Positions 6,878 through 16,485 of a DNA stretch of 64,000 nt are shown here, piece by piece. Source of the DNA: UBA12170 sp964293475 (lineage in GTDB: Bacteria > Bacteroidota > Bacteroidia > Bacteroidales > UBA12170); assembly GCA_964293475.1 (NCBI GenBank), contig CAXYYJ010000003.1:62001-126000 (forward strand), read 5' to 3'. The position numbers and the translations under genes are program-made. Below the pieces are notes generated by a model. It was not told the origin of the DNA and searched no databases. It saw only the letters and a program-made list of their open reading frames with translations. The first letter of the stretch is position 1; each line of letters begins with the position of its first letter.

Positions 6878-9148
6878 TTGAAACGAAAAATAGAAAATAT
6901 TATCAAATTGATTGATAGAAGACACAAAAAGGCTTTTGTCCTGATGGCTTTTGTGTTGCTTTTTACTCCCTGGGCATCGGCTCAGATTGATGTTCAGAAC
7001 ATGAGCAAAGAGGAAATGAGCAAGATAACACAGGAGCAACTTCTCGAGATGCCATTGGAAGATTTAATGGAGCTGGTTCGGCGGTTTAAATTGAATTCGC
7101 TCGAAGAGCTTTACGATCAGATTCTAAATCCGGAGGTTCGAACTGCATCAAAGTTCGACGAGAAGTATTTTGCATCACCCCTAAGTATTTCGGTACTGAC
7201 AGCCAGAGATATAGAATCGTCGGGAGCACTAAACATTCCTGAGTTGTTGCGTCTGGTTCCCGGAGTTATTGTTCGTCAGAAAACCAATGGAAATTACGAT
7301 GTTCACATTCGTGGGAACGACAATGTCCCCAGCGGACAAACCCTGTTCTACTCCGAAAACTCGTTGACGCTTGTTATGATTGACGACCGGCCGGTTTATA
7401 ACCATTTTCAGGGGGGAACTTTCTGGGAAACACTGCCGGTGACCCTGGAGAATATTGAGCGAATTGAGATTATTTATGGTCCTTCGGCTGCGCTCTATGG
7501 CCCCAATGCTGTGAGTGGTGTTATCCATATCATCACCAAAAAGGAAATGATTAAAGGAATAGAAGGCCATGTGAAAGCCCAATTGGGAGGCACCGGCAGT
7601 CACGATGCAGAGGCGGGAATCACTTTTGGGAAAGACAAGTTGATGGCTCGTTTAACGGCGCAATATCAGCGACTTATACGGTTTCAGGACGATTATTTTG
7701 TTTTTAGCAATTATTTAGACACGGTTACTCAGGGACGATATATCCCCAGCGATTCCATCAACTTTTTTGTGCAATCTTCCGACCAGAAATTCCCGAATAC
7801 TTCGCGGTCGTCACTACGAAAATCGGTGAATCTTGATGTATTTTATCAAAAGGCAAAGGATCAGGGAATATTTTTAAATACTGGGGTTCAGCAATCTGAT
7901 ATTCAAAGTATATTTTTCGATACCCGCGATTTTTCACTCACAGGCAGACGAAGTCTTTCGGGATATGCCAACCTGAAATATTTCTATAAAGGAATAAATT
8001 TCAACACCTCCTATCATTTGGGCGAACAAAATCTGGCTCTGGGTTATCCCGGCTACCAGTTTTTGTATGGCAATTTCAATTCAACCCTGGAGTATCTGTA
8101 TCAATGGAAAGACCTAAAGATTTTGCCTGGATTCAACTATCAATATGTATTTTACGACGATCAACGGTATCTGCCCGAAGGGGAGAAAGGTATTTTTGGT
8201 GGACGGGAAGATTTGTCGAACACAGCCATGTTTTTACGTCTCGATTATACTTTCCTTAAAAAGCTAAGACTCACTGGTGCAGCCCGTTGGGAGTGGTTTA
8301 AATTCCCAAAAGAAGATTTTTACAGTTTTCAATTCACAGCCAGTTATCCCATCGACAAGCACAGCATGGTAAGAGCAGTTTATAGTAAAGCCAACCGTGG
8401 ACCCTTTATGTGGGATTATCATGTTAATTTTTCTCAGACTTCGAGCTATGGAAACATCAGCCTGCTGACCAATTACAATAAAAATCCGGAGCTAAACTTG
8501 CTTCAAATGCATATGTTTGAACTAGGTTTCAGGTCTAATTTGTCTAAAAATATTACTGTAGATGCGAGCTATTTTTATAATATAACGAGCAATTTCAATT
8601 TGCCCGAAGGAAATCTGCGGCAAACCGGTGAATACTCCTACACACTGGAAGTCACCAAGCAAAATCTGCCTTTGGTTTCGGAGCAAATGGGCTTGAGCCT
8701 GAGTATGGAAACTTTGGTGATGAAACATTGGCATGCCAAGCTGTTCGGCACCATCCAACAAACCAACTTAGATAAGGTTTCCAGCTATTACGATTTGAAC
8801 GATACCCTGGTGGTGGTGATAAAGAACGATTCGAAAATTCACAAATCGACTCCTGCTTTCACTGGGGGATTCAATATCAATTATCAGGGTCAATCTAAAT
8901 TGTCGGCCAATGCCGATCTGTACTTCATCAGCACTCAAAGCGTTTTCACCTACGATGGAGTTAAAGCCATCGATGCCAAAGCCATATTTAATTTGCATGT
9001 GGCTTATCGGTTTTTCAGGGATCATGAAGTGTTTGTGAGCGGACGGAATTTGTTTTTCGACGATAGTTACGAGTTTATATTCGCCGACAAAGTTGGAACC
9101 GAGGTGCTGTTTGGCTTTAGATTAAAATGGGGTAACAGAAAAGAATAA
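6878..9148 (+). CDS. TonB-dependent outer membrane receptor of a YfiR operon
   Basis: 756 residues from TTG at 6878. Signal peptide about 1-36 (ending ..FTPWASA). Residues 40-80 form a short acidic helical segment (MSKEEMSKITQEQLLEMP) ending in EVRTASK, a hallmark of receptors encoded next to YfiR proteins. The plug domain follows (about 95-220): SVLTARDIESSG, ELLRLVPGV, VHIRGND, then IERIEIIYGPSAALYGPNAVSGVIHII. The remainder is a 22-strand-type beta-barrel ending in ..FGFRLKWGNRKE. No carboxypeptidase-like N-terminal domain. It lies between the YfiR-like gene and a histidine kinase, 10 nt before the latter, so the three form one operon. Substrate unknown; a sensing role is plausible. Confidence 0.9.
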   Translation: MKRKIENIIKLIDRRHKKAFVLMAFVLLFTPWASAQIDVQNMSKEEMSKITQEQLLEMPLEDLMELVRRFKLNSLEELYDQILNPEVRTASKFDEKYFASPLSISVLTARDIESSGALNIPELLRLVPGVIVRQKTNGNYDVHIRGNDNVPSGQTLFYSENSLTLVMIDDRPVYNHFQGGTFWETLPVTLENIERIEIIYGPSAALYGPNAVSGVIHIITKKEMIKGIEGHVKAQLGGTGSHDAEAGITFGKDKLMARLTAQYQRLIRFQDDYFVFSNYLDTVTQGRYIPSDSINFFVQSSDQKFPNTSRSSLRKSVNLDVFYQKAKDQGIFLNTGVQQSDIQSIFFDTRDFSLTGRRSLSGYANLKYFYKGINFNTSYHLGEQNLALGYPGYQFLYGNFNSTLEYLYQWKDLKILPGFNYQYVFYDDQRYLPEGEKGIFGGREDLSNTAMFLRLDYTFLKKLRLTGAARWEWFKFPKEDFYSFQFTASYPIDKHSMVRAVYSKANRGPFMWDYHVNFSQTSSYGNISLLTNYNKNPELNLLQMHMFELGFRSNLSKNITVDASYFYNITSNFNLPEGNLRQTGEYSYTLEVTKQNLPLVSEQMGLSLSMETLVMKHWHAKLFGTIQQTNLDKVSSYYDLNDTLVVVIKNDSKIHKSTPAFTGGFNINYQGQSKLSANADLYFISTQSVFTYDGVKAIDAKAIFNLHVAYRFFRDHEVFVSGRNLFFDDSYEFIFADKVGTEVLFGFRLKWGNRKE

Positions 9149-9158
9149 ATCAGGTATT

Positions 9159-10727
9159 TTGCGAAAAAAATCCATCACCAACAGATTAGGTCTGGCTTAC
9201 GCCTTTAGCACTCTGACCATTTTATTGGGGACTATTATGCTGTTTTTTGCGCTCAACAATAATTATAAACTATTGCAGAGCATGGCCGATGTTTATTCGC
9301 CGAGCACCGCGCTTTTACAAAAATTTTCCTATCAGGTAGCCGAAACAAAGATGCTTATTAAAAACTGGGTTTTCGTAAGCCCACAAACCAATTCGCCCGA
9401 TAAAATCAAACTCAAGCAACTTCAGGATACCGATATTCCGGCAATTTTAAATGAGTTGAAGAGTCTTTCGGTAAAGTGGACCGACAAGGAGAAACTGGTG
9501 CTGAACCAACTCGAAACCCAGTTTTACGATTCGCTGGTGCCTGCTCAAAAAGATGTAATGAAGTTGCTTAATACCTTCGAAGACTATAACAATACTTTAT
9601 TGATTTTTAGCGCCCAGTCGCTTGTAGAGGATGAATCGGATCCGGTGATGATGAAAACCACGCAACTCATCGAAAACATAAATCATTTTATGACCACGCT
9701 TTCTAAAAAATCGGAAGATGTTAAAAATGAGTCGAAAAAATCGATGAATGCCTTTAAACTCCTCATCATTTTTATTGCTTTTTCCATTGCTATTGGTACA
9801 TTTTTATTGGCCAGTTATATCAACCGCAGCGTTATTAAACCCCTGAAAGAAATGGATAAAGCGGCGTCGCTGGTACAAAACGGGAATCTGGATATTAAGG
9901 TTGATGTGAGGCAGGATGATGAGGTGGGGACACTCAGCGAGAATTTCAACAAGATGATTTTCAGTCTTAAAGAGCAAAAGGAAGAGCTTGAAGAGTTCAA
10001 TCAGTTATTGCTCAAATCGCAGAAGAAGCTCAAAGAAACCAATCAAACCAAAGATAAATTCTTCAATATTATTGCCCACGACCTCAAAGGCCCTTTTTCA
10101 TCGTTTTTGGCCATTACCGATGTGCTCAACAGCGATGCTGATAGTTTGCCTGAGGATAAGAAACAGTATCTCATTAAAAGTCTGAACCAATCGGCCTTAT
10201 ATCTCGAAAGTCTGCTTGAGAATCTGCTGCAATGGGCAAGAACCCAAAGCGGTACTTTGGAAGTGAACAGCCGGTGTATATTTTTGCATGAAATTGTAAA
10301 ACAGAATATCAGGTTATTGCATATGGAAGCACAGTATAACAACGTTGAGTTTGTTGATACGATTTCGGAAGAAACTCAGGTTATGGCCGATCCGAATCTG
10401 CTTCACACTGTCATGAGGAATTTGCTGAGTAACGCGGTTAAATTCAGCGAGAAAGGTGGACAAGCTACGGTGAGTTGTCACGATAAAGGAAGGAAATTTA
10501 TAGAAGTTAGCATAGCCGACGAAGGTATTGGAATACATCACGACGATTTGCACAAGCTGTTTCGGATAGATGTGAGTACAAAAACCATTGGCGAAAGCAA
10601 TAGAAAAGGAACCGGTTTTGGGCTTATACTTTGCAAGGAATTTGTGGAAAAACAAGGCGGGCAAGTCAACGTGGAGAGCAAGTTGGGCAAAGGAACCATT
10701 TTTAGGTTTACCTTGCCTAAATGCTAA
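9159..10727 (+). CDS. HAMP-domain sensor histidine kinase (YfiR operon)
   Basis: 522 residues, start TTG at 9159, 10 nt after the receptor stop. A first membrane helix (about 10-32) and a second (about 198-220) enclose a helical periplasmic domain of about 165 residues, like four-helix-bundle sensors. A HAMP domain (about 221-275) and coiled coil lead to the HisKA motif NIIAHDLKGPF with the phospho-acceptor His307. The HATPase part shows NLLSNAVKFSEKGG, ADEGIGI and GTGFGL. There is no receiver domain and no response regulator in the operon. By position it probably reads a periplasmic signal from the YfiR protein and receptor. The kinase activity call is secure, the ligand is not. Confidence 0.92.
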   Translation: MRKKSITNRLGLAYAFSTLTILLGTIMLFFALNNNYKLLQSMADVYSPSTALLQKFSYQVAETKMLIKNWVFVSPQTNSPDKIKLKQLQDTDIPAILNELKSLSVKWTDKEKLVLNQLETQFYDSLVPAQKDVMKLLNTFEDYNNTLLIFSAQSLVEDESDPVMMKTTQLIENINHFMTTLSKKSEDVKNESKKSMNAFKLLIIFIAFSIAIGTFLLASYINRSVIKPLKEMDKAASLVQNGNLDIKVDVRQDDEVGTLSENFNKMIFSLKEQKEELEEFNQLLLKSQKKLKETNQTKDKFFNIIAHDLKGPFSSFLAITDVLNSDADSLPEDKKQYLIKSLNQSALYLESLLENLLQWARTQSGTLEVNSRCIFLHEIVKQNIRLLHMEAQYNNVEFVDTISEETQVMADPNLLHTVMRNLLSNAVKFSEKGGQATVSCHDKGRKFIEVSIADEGIGIHHDDLHKLFRIDVSTKTIGESNRKGTGFGLILCKEFVEKQGGQVNVESKLGKGTIFRFTLPKC

Positions 10728-10733
10728 TTTTGG

Positions 10734-10768
10734 TAAACATTTTTTGTGTGTGGTAAATGTTTATTTTT
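10734..10768 (+). terminator. Weak AT-rich terminator after the YfiR operon
   Basis: taaacatt (10734-10741) and aatgttta (10756-10763) pair perfectly over a 14-nt loop, followed by ttttt. AT-only stem, so efficiency is uncertain. Confidence 0.4.
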
Positions 10769-10857
10769 ATCGCTGTGTTGGTGATTTATTCAATGTATTT
10801 GAAAAAAATCAATCAAGAGGATGTTTGAATTCTTGAGAGCCAAAGAAAAAAAGGAAA

Positions 10858-13800
10858 GTGAGAATAAGCTGTATATTGTTGATAAATAGAAAAATATCAA
10901 AAGTCGGGGGGCAAATAGTTTTGTTTGCAGCAATTTATATTTTCGTTTTTTTGAGCTTACCTGGTTATTCCCAATCCATAAAAACCGAAAATCTTTTTGT
11001 ATCCTCCTACTCGGTGGAGCAAGGTCTCAGACAAAGCATGGTGAGTCAGGTTTGTCAGGATCATTTGGGGTTAATTTGGATGGTTACCGGCGATGGATTG
11101 CACTATTTCGATGGACAGGAATTCAGGGCTTTCAGAGTACCGGAAAATGACTTAAGCAATCAAGCCGATAATTTGATGAGAAGTCTTGTGGAATCGGAAC
11201 CGGGTAAATTATTATTATCATCCTCATCATCGTTGTTAAGCTTTAACACCTCCAGTGGCCTTTTTCAAACGGCATATCGAAAGGAGGGGTTTTATCCAAC
11301 AATTTTTAATACAAAAATTTTAGGGCGCCCCTTGATTTGGATAAAGGATGAAGGATTTTATATGGAGAATAAGGGTAATATAGAATCCATAGAATTTGAA
11401 TTTGGCTCATCGGAATCTTTTCCTCCTGAATTTGTTCCGGTAAAAGCTTTGAAAGCAACAAAAGAAGAGATTCTGGTTATAGGGGAAACTGGAATCCTGA
11501 AAATTTATGTGTCGCAACAGCCAACAAATCACCTTTTTAAAGCGGATTGGTTTCCTGTTTCAGGGGTTAGGGATATAGCAAAAACCCCCGATGGGAGCAT
11601 TATTGTTCTTGTTGATAATGCTCTTTATATTTGGAAAGAGCAGTGTGAATTGGTTTTACTCACTGAAACAAATCTTTCTGGTAAATTTAATCTGTTCATT
11701 GATTCAAAAAATCATTTTTGGCTTACCGATAAACATAACAATACTGTCTTTCGAATATCCGGGCAAATTATTTCCGAAATCAGGTTGCAATCGAGATATG
11801 GAAAGCATAACGAGTTTCTGAGTCCCTCCATTATCAGTATTTTTGAAGACCGTGAGAACAATTTATGGTTTGGTACTGATGGTAACGGAGTTTTGCTGTA
11901 TTCTCCAAACCATGTTTTTTTTTCCAAGGCGAACACTGGTTTTACCCGCTGTTTGGCATGGTTTGACCAATCTGTCTGGGCAGGAACCTATAATAATGGA
12001 TTGTGGAAATTAAATACAGATTTATCTCAATATCAAAGAGTTAATCCAAAAGAATTCGACAACTCCATTTATTTTCTCGATATGTATGTCAAAGATAACC
12101 AACATCTATGGCTTGCAACCAGAACGGGGATCAGTATTGTGGATATGAATGGCGATTTGGTATGGAGCTATCCTTTAACTTGTGAGAATGCAAAGTTTCT
12201 TAATATTTCGAATGGAGAAATCATACTATCAGCCGATAACAAGCTTTATCAGTTTACCAATTCAAATTCGCCCCAATTAGATAAAGTCCTTGATTTTATT
12301 CCCACAAGAGCATTTTTAGAATTGCAGAATTTTTATTGGGTAGGAACTCAGTTTGGTTTATATAGGTATGAGAAAACAGTGGGTTTTAATATTGGAGAAG
12401 CTTCTTTTTTAAAGAACCATCAACTTTCAACAAGTCCGGTTTATGGTCTTTGGTATCACAATAATCTTGTTTGGACTGCAACTGCCAATGGATTAAAGTG
12501 TTATAATCCTGAAGGTACCATTCATGATATCAAAGGAGCCGATGAATTGAGCAATGAAGTTATATATACTACCATTCACGATGCGCAAAACCGCATATGG
12601 TTCTCGGGCAACAATGGAGTAGGATGTATGCAAGATGAAAATGGGAGCAAAATTATTTACTTCAATTCATCAAATAATCTTCAATCGCTCGAATTTAATC
12701 ACAATGCCAGTTTGCAAACATCAAGTGGTCTCATATATTTTGGGGGAATTAATGGTGTAAATTGTATCAATCCGGGTGCATTTTCCCCAGAGAACAATCC
12801 TCCCGATGTTAAACTGATAAGTCTATTTGTTTCAGATACTTCCTATTCGCCTTGTTTGCCATTGGTTCAGCCTAATTTTGAACTCAATCGGTTGGCGCCC
12901 CATATAAGCGGAAGAGTTTTTACAACAGATTATATGAATTCGGGTTCAAATTTATATTCCTTTTTTTTGGAAGGTTACCAATCGGAATACAGTAAACCCT
13001 CCGCCGATGCTTCATTTCTTTATCGTAATCTGCCCCCGGGCGAGTATCGTTTGTTTGTAAAAAGTGCCGATTCATTCTATAACTGGAGCCCACCGCAATG
13101 CTTAATCACTTTTTTTATTGAATCTCCGTATTATAGCCAATGGTGGTTTCTGCTTTTGCTTTCGCTGAGTGTTATTGCCATTACGGTTATCATTGTAAAA
13201 CAAGTGCAAAAATTGCGCTATCAGAGAAAAATCAAGGAACTGGAGCACGAAAATTCCATTGAAAAAGAAAGACTTCGCATTTCGAAAGATATGCATGACG
13301 AAGTGGGAGCCAGCCTAACCAGAATTTCAATTTTAAGTCAAATAGCGAAAAATCAGTCTCTTGCTTCAGAAAAAACCAGTGAACTCATCGAACAAATTTC
13401 TACCATTTCGGGAAATGTAGTGGATGAAATGAGCGAGATTATTTGGGCTATGAATCCACGAAACGACAGTTTCGATAGCTTTATTTCCTACATAAGGCAA
13501 TACACTTCAAACTATTTGGAGATGACAGAAATTGCCATAACCTATCATTTCCCCGAAAATATTCCAACTCACCCTATGTCTTCGGAGCTTCGCCGCAATC
13601 TTTTTCTCATTATCAAAGAATCTTTTCACAATATCGTTAAACACTCACAAGCTCAAAAAGCTATCATGACACTCCATCTTTCAGGGACTATGCTTTTCGT
13701 TGAAATAGAAGACAATGGCAAGGGATTTTCACCCAACCAAAACCCAGGTCATGGTAATGGGCTCATTAATATGCGCAAGCGGATGGAAGAAATCCGGGGT

Positions 13801-13884
13801 AGCTTTTCAATGACATCTGAAACCGGAAAAGGAACAAAAATTGCGCTTTCGGTGGATATGGGGGACTCAAATAAATCACACTAA
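10858..13884 (+). CDS. Periplasmic-propeller sensor histidine kinase (Reg_prop, Y_Y_Y, HisKA_3)
   Basis: 1008 residues from GTG at 10858. A membrane/signal segment at about 20-38 is followed by a large periplasmic part with two-component regulator propeller repeats (for example DHLGLIWMVTGDGLHYFDG, EDRENNLWFGTDGNGV, DAQNRIWFSGNNGVG) and a Y_Y_Y domain (about 690-755, ..YRNLPPGEYRLFVK). One membrane helix (about 762-782, WWFLLLLSLSVIAITVII) leads to a HisKA_3 motif DMHDEVGAS with His813 and an HATPase end (EDNGKGF, GNGLINMRKRM). Unlike the hybrid kinases of Bacteroides polysaccharide loci it has no receiver or AraC domain; its partner is the LuxR-type regulator encoded 66 nt downstream. No SusC/D genes are adjacent, so the ligand need not be a glycan. 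Confidence 0.93.
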   Translation: MRISCILLINRKISKVGGQIVLFAAIYIFVFLSLPGYSQSIKTENLFVSSYSVEQGLRQSMVSQVCQDHLGLIWMVTGDGLHYFDGQEFRAFRVPENDLSNQADNLMRSLVESEPGKLLLSSSSSLLSFNTSSGLFQTAYRKEGFYPTIFNTKILGRPLIWIKDEGFYMENKGNIESIEFEFGSSESFPPEFVPVKALKATKEEILVIGETGILKIYVSQQPTNHLFKADWFPVSGVRDIAKTPDGSIIVLVDNALYIWKEQCELVLLTETNLSGKFNLFIDSKNHFWLTDKHNNTVFRISGQIISEIRLQSRYGKHNEFLSPSIISIFEDRENNLWFGTDGNGVLLYSPNHVFFSKANTGFTRCLAWFDQSVWAGTYNNGLWKLNTDLSQYQRVNPKEFDNSIYFLDMYVKDNQHLWLATRTGISIVDMNGDLVWSYPLTCENAKFLNISNGEIILSADNKLYQFTNSNSPQLDKVLDFIPTRAFLELQNFYWVGTQFGLYRYEKTVGFNIGEASFLKNHQLSTSPVYGLWYHNNLVWTATANGLKCYNPEGTIHDIKGADELSNEVIYTTIHDAQNRIWFSGNNGVGCMQDENGSKIIYFNSSNNLQSLEFNHNASLQTSSGLIYFGGINGVNCINPGAFSPENNPPDVKLISLFVSDTSYSPCLPLVQPNFELNRLAPHISGRVFTTDYMNSGSNLYSFFLEGYQSEYSKPSADASFLYRNLPPGEYRLFVKSADSFYNWSPPQCLITFFIESPYYSQWWFLLLLSLSVIAITVIIVKQVQKLRYQRKIKELEHENSIEKERLRISKDMHDEVGASLTRISILSQIAKNQSLASEKTSELIEQISTISGNVVDEMSEIIWAMNPRNDSFDSFISYIRQYTSNYLEMTEIAITYHFPENIPTHPMSSELRRNLFLIIKESFHNIVKHSQAQKAIMTLHLSGTMLFVEIEDNGKGFSPNQNPGHGNGLINMRKRMEEIRGSFSMTSETGKGTKIALSVDMGDSNKSH

Positions 13885-13913
13885 AAGGGGACACGGTAGA
13901 AAAAAAATGACAG

Positions 13914-13921
13914 TAAATTTG
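13914..13921 (+). promoter_or_regulatory. -7 promoter box TAAATTTG before the response regulator
   Basis: Perfect TAnnTTTG 29 nt before the ATG at 13951, suggesting the regulator can be expressed apart from the kinase upstream. Confidence 0.55.
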
Positions 13922-13950
13922 TAGGAACGATTTTAATAAATGGAAATAAG

Positions 13951-14580
13951 ATGCAAAGCCCAATAAAAGTGATGATTGTGGAAGATGACAAAGCAGTACG
14001 CGAAGGCTTGCACATGCTCATTAATGGATCGGATGGATATCAGTGTATTGCCGCCTGTTCGTCGGCTGAAGAAGCATTGGAAATTTTGCCCAAAAACTTG
14101 CCCCATGTGGTACTCATGGATATTAATTTGCCTGGAATGAATGGCAAAGAATGTGTGGTTCTTATCAAGGGAACAAATCCTGAAATACAGGTCATGATGC
14201 TCACCGTTTTCGATAATACGGAGGAAATTTTTAAATCGTTATCAGCAGGAGCTACAGGCTATATGCTGAAAAAAACACCAGCCGCAAAGCTTCTCGAAGC
14301 CATTACAGAACTCGTGAACGGAGGCTCTCCCATGAGCGGCGAAATTGCCCGAAAAGTAGTTCAAACCTTTATGAAACCCGCCGTTTATCAGTTTCCCGAA
14401 GCCAAACTTACAAATCGTGAAGAAGAAATACTCACCTATCTGGCCAAGGGATATCTTTATAAAGAAATAGCCACTGCGCTGTTCATTAGCGTTGAAACAG
14501 TGAGAACTCACATTCATAAAATCTATCAGAAGCTTCAGGTGCGAACCCGTACAGAAGTTCTGCTCAAATGCATGAAATAG
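13951..14580 (+). CDS. NarL/FixJ-type response regulator
   Basis: 209 residues. Receiver domain at about 5-122: acidic pair E11-D12-D13, phospho-acceptor Asp57 in VVLMDINLPGMNG, LTVFDNTEE after beta-4 and the conserved Lys in GYMLKKTP. A LuxR-type helix-turn-helix covers about 150-208 (LTNREEEILTYLAKGYLYKEIA ... VETVRTHIHKIYQKL, given here in parts). It is the evident cognate regulator of the HisKA_3 kinase immediately upstream, same strand, with its own promoter box between. Candidate targets include the promoter at 14631-14661 in front of the next secreted-protein gene, but no palindromic site there is clear enough to claim. Confidence 0.95.
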   Translation: MQSPIKVMIVEDDKAVREGLHMLINGSDGYQCIAACSSAEEALEILPKNLPHVVLMDINLPGMNGKECVVLIKGTNPEIQVMMLTVFDNTEEIFKSLSAGATGYMLKKTPAAKLLEAITELVNGGSPMSGEIARKVVQTFMKPAVYQFPEAKLTNREEEILTYLAKGYLYKEIATALFISVETVRTHIHKIYQKLQVRTRTEVLLKCMK

Positions 14581-14630
14581 TACAAAAGATTCCCGGTTTA
14601 TTCTAAACCAAATATCACACTTTCGTTTGA

Positions 14631-14661
14631 TTGACTCATGTTTATTGTCAGATTACTTTTG
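14631..14661 (+). promoter_or_regulatory. Promoter of the 14761-16323 gene pair
   Basis: TTG at 14631-14633, a 20-nt spacer, and TACTTTTG at 14654-14661 fit the Bacteroidota -33/-7 pattern. The leader to the ATG at 14761 is about 95 nt. Confidence 0.55.
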
Positions 14662-14760
14662 ACACCATGCGCCAATTAAAGGTTTGCATGCTTTTGTGTG
14701 TGATTTACAAACATTTATTCGGCGTAGAAATTGAAATATTTATCATTAAAAATAATCATT

Positions 14761-15855
14761 ATGAAAAAATCTTTACAAATTTTCAATGAATTAAAAGGGG
14801 CAATTTTATTATTATTCTTCAGTGGCTTATCGCTTTTTGGCAACTCTGTTTTCGCCCAAATTACTATGAATATCAATGACTTCCCTCACGCAGGAATGCT
14901 TGTTGTCCGGAATATCGACAGCACATCTTCCGTTTTGCCTGGCTCTGCCGGTGTTGGACAAGTTTGGGATTTTAGCAATCTGGTAGCCTCCTTCGATGAT
15001 TCTACTTTGTACACTCTCCCCAGTGGTCAACCTGGAAATCAGAATTTCCCACAAGCCAATCTGGTATCTCAGGATTTAGATGCCGATATTAATTATGAAG
15101 GGGGTTTCAATTTTATCTACTACGAAACTTCGCCCGAAGGATGGTATACTTACGGACAGGATTTAATGTTGAAGTTTTGGGGAATCAATATCAATTGGCA
15201 TATTATTTATGATCCCGCGGCTCTTATCCTTCCGCTTCCATTTACCTACGAAGATAGCTATAGCCAATCATTTACCTGGTATAATTATATGGCCATGGGT
15301 TATAATGGTTCAATTACCGACACAACAATGTCTGTTAACCATATAAATATGAGCCAGTTGGCCGATGCCAGTGGAACCATGGTAACTCCTGAAGGAAGCT
15401 ACGAAGTGTTGCGCGTTCACGAAATCATAGAGAGTGTGGACTCTACCTTTACCTACGACCCTACCAATGGCTGGACTTTTAGTGGAACAAGTTCACGTGT
15501 ACTTGATGATTACAGGTGGTTTGCCAATGGATTGGGCGAAGTTGGTTTTTTGCAAATGGACGACAAAAAAGATGGTGGAACAATCACCTTCTTTAAATCA
15601 CAAGCTTTGGTTGGTGTTCCGGATATTTCCCAGAAATCACATTTACAAGTCTACCCAAATCCTGCATCAAGTACCATAACCATTCAATCGGATTTTGATA
15701 TAAACCGCGTTGAAGTGGTTTCTATGTCGGGTATTACAGTTATGTCAGCCCACAATACAAAAACACTGGATGTTAGCAGACTGAGCACCGGAGTTTATAT
15801 GCTGAAAATAGAAAACAAGAGTGGAAGTGAAACCTTGAATTTTGTAAAGCAATAG
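14761..15855 (+). CDS. Secreted protein with T9SS type A sorting domain
   Basis: 364 residues from ATG at 14761; an in-frame TTG ten codons upstream would only lengthen the signal peptide. A long signal peptide ends near residue 35 (..LSLFGNSVFA). The central 250 residues are a beta-rich domain starting NDFPHAGMLVVRNIDST and QVWDFSNL, a kind common in Bacteroidota exported proteins without assigned function. Residues about 290-364 form a standard T9SS sorting domain: VYPNPASSTITI, VVSMSGITV, LSTGVYMLKIEN, ending LNFVKQ. First gene of a two-gene unit with the lipoprotein at 15877; position after the two-component pair suggests, but does not show, that it is a target of that system. Confidence 0.82.
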   Translation: MKKSLQIFNELKGAILLLFFSGLSLFGNSVFAQITMNINDFPHAGMLVVRNIDSTSSVLPGSAGVGQVWDFSNLVASFDDSTLYTLPSGQPGNQNFPQANLVSQDLDADINYEGGFNFIYYETSPEGWYTYGQDLMLKFWGININWHIIYDPAALILPLPFTYEDSYSQSFTWYNYMAMGYNGSITDTTMSVNHINMSQLADASGTMVTPEGSYEVLRVHEIIESVDSTFTYDPTNGWTFSGTSSRVLDDYRWFANGLGEVGFLQMDDKKDGGTITFFKSQALVGVPDISQKSHLQVYPNPASSTITIQSDFDINRVEVVSMSGITVMSAHNTKTLDVSRLSTGVYMLKIENKSGSETLNFVKQ

Positions 15856-15876
15856 TTTTCTAATAATATTTAAGTT

Positions 15877-16323
15877 ATGAATCCATCAAAACAAGGAAAT
15901 AGAAGGACTTTAGATTTTACCGAATTCAAAAAAGAATTTGGTTCAGTGGCTTTAGTTTTCTTTGTTTTGATGTTTCTTTCATCATGCGGAAAAGAGAAGA
16001 TTGAGAAACCAGTTCATCCTCCACTTAATGTGATAACCTATTCCATCAACAATATTTCCGATTCGGCTGCAATTTGCGGCGGATTGATAGCTTACAAAGG
16101 TCCAAAGCGAATTGAAGAGCGAGGCGTCTGCTGGAGTACCAATCAAACTCCCACTGTGCTTGACAATAGAACCATCGATGGTTTTGGTGTGGGCGAATTT
16201 GTGAGCAATGTGAACGGCCTTTTGCCCAATACCCACTATTTCATTCGGGCTTATGCAACAGTTGATAACCAAACCACTTACGGAACTCTTGTGTCATTCA
16301 GTACGTTAGCTTCTTCACCATAG
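15877..16323 (+). CDS. Small lipoprotein with fibronectin-III-like domain
   Basis: 148 residues. A hydrophobic segment ends in the lipobox LSSC with Cys37, so it is a lipoprotein by signal peptidase II rules; the N-terminus before it is long (about 22 residues), so a later start is possible. The mature part carries one beta-sandwich repeat of the type GVCWSTNQTPT ... LLPNTHYFIRAYATVDN, found in many Bacteroidota surface lipoproteins and related to fibronectin type III folds. It follows the T9SS protein by 21 nt and ends before a clear terminator, so both are one transcript. A surface-binding or assembly partner role is inferred only from this pairing. Confidence 0.75.
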   Translation: MNPSKQGNRRTLDFTEFKKEFGSVALVFFVLMFLSSCGKEKIEKPVHPPLNVITYSINNISDSAAICGGLIAYKGPKRIEERGVCWSTNQTPTVLDNRTIDGFGVGEFVSNVNGLLPNTHYFIRAYATVDNQTTYGTLVSFSTLASSP

Positions 16324-16438
16324 ATAGCTCACACAGCTGTTGGAACATTTCGGGTTGTTCCGGCTCTAATCTCGTGAAAAAGTTCATGTATTTCTCCCCC
16401 TTAGAATTTCATTTGAAATCCCGGACATTCATCATTCA

Positions 16439-16472
16439 GCTCATATCTTTTTCAACGGATATGGGCTTTTTT
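16439..16472 (+). terminator. Terminator of the 14761-16323 unit
   Basis: gctcatatc (16439-16447) pairs with gatatgggc (16458-16466; one G-T) and is followed by TTTTTT. It also lies 14 nt past the end of the convergent thioredoxin-like gene. Confidence 0.8.
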
Positions 16473-16485
16473 ATTGAATAGAAAC

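Noticed and set aside
10858..13884. Hybrid two-component system of a polysaccharide utilisation locus
   Set aside because: No receiver or AraC domain follows the kinase core and no SusC/D-type genes are adjacent.
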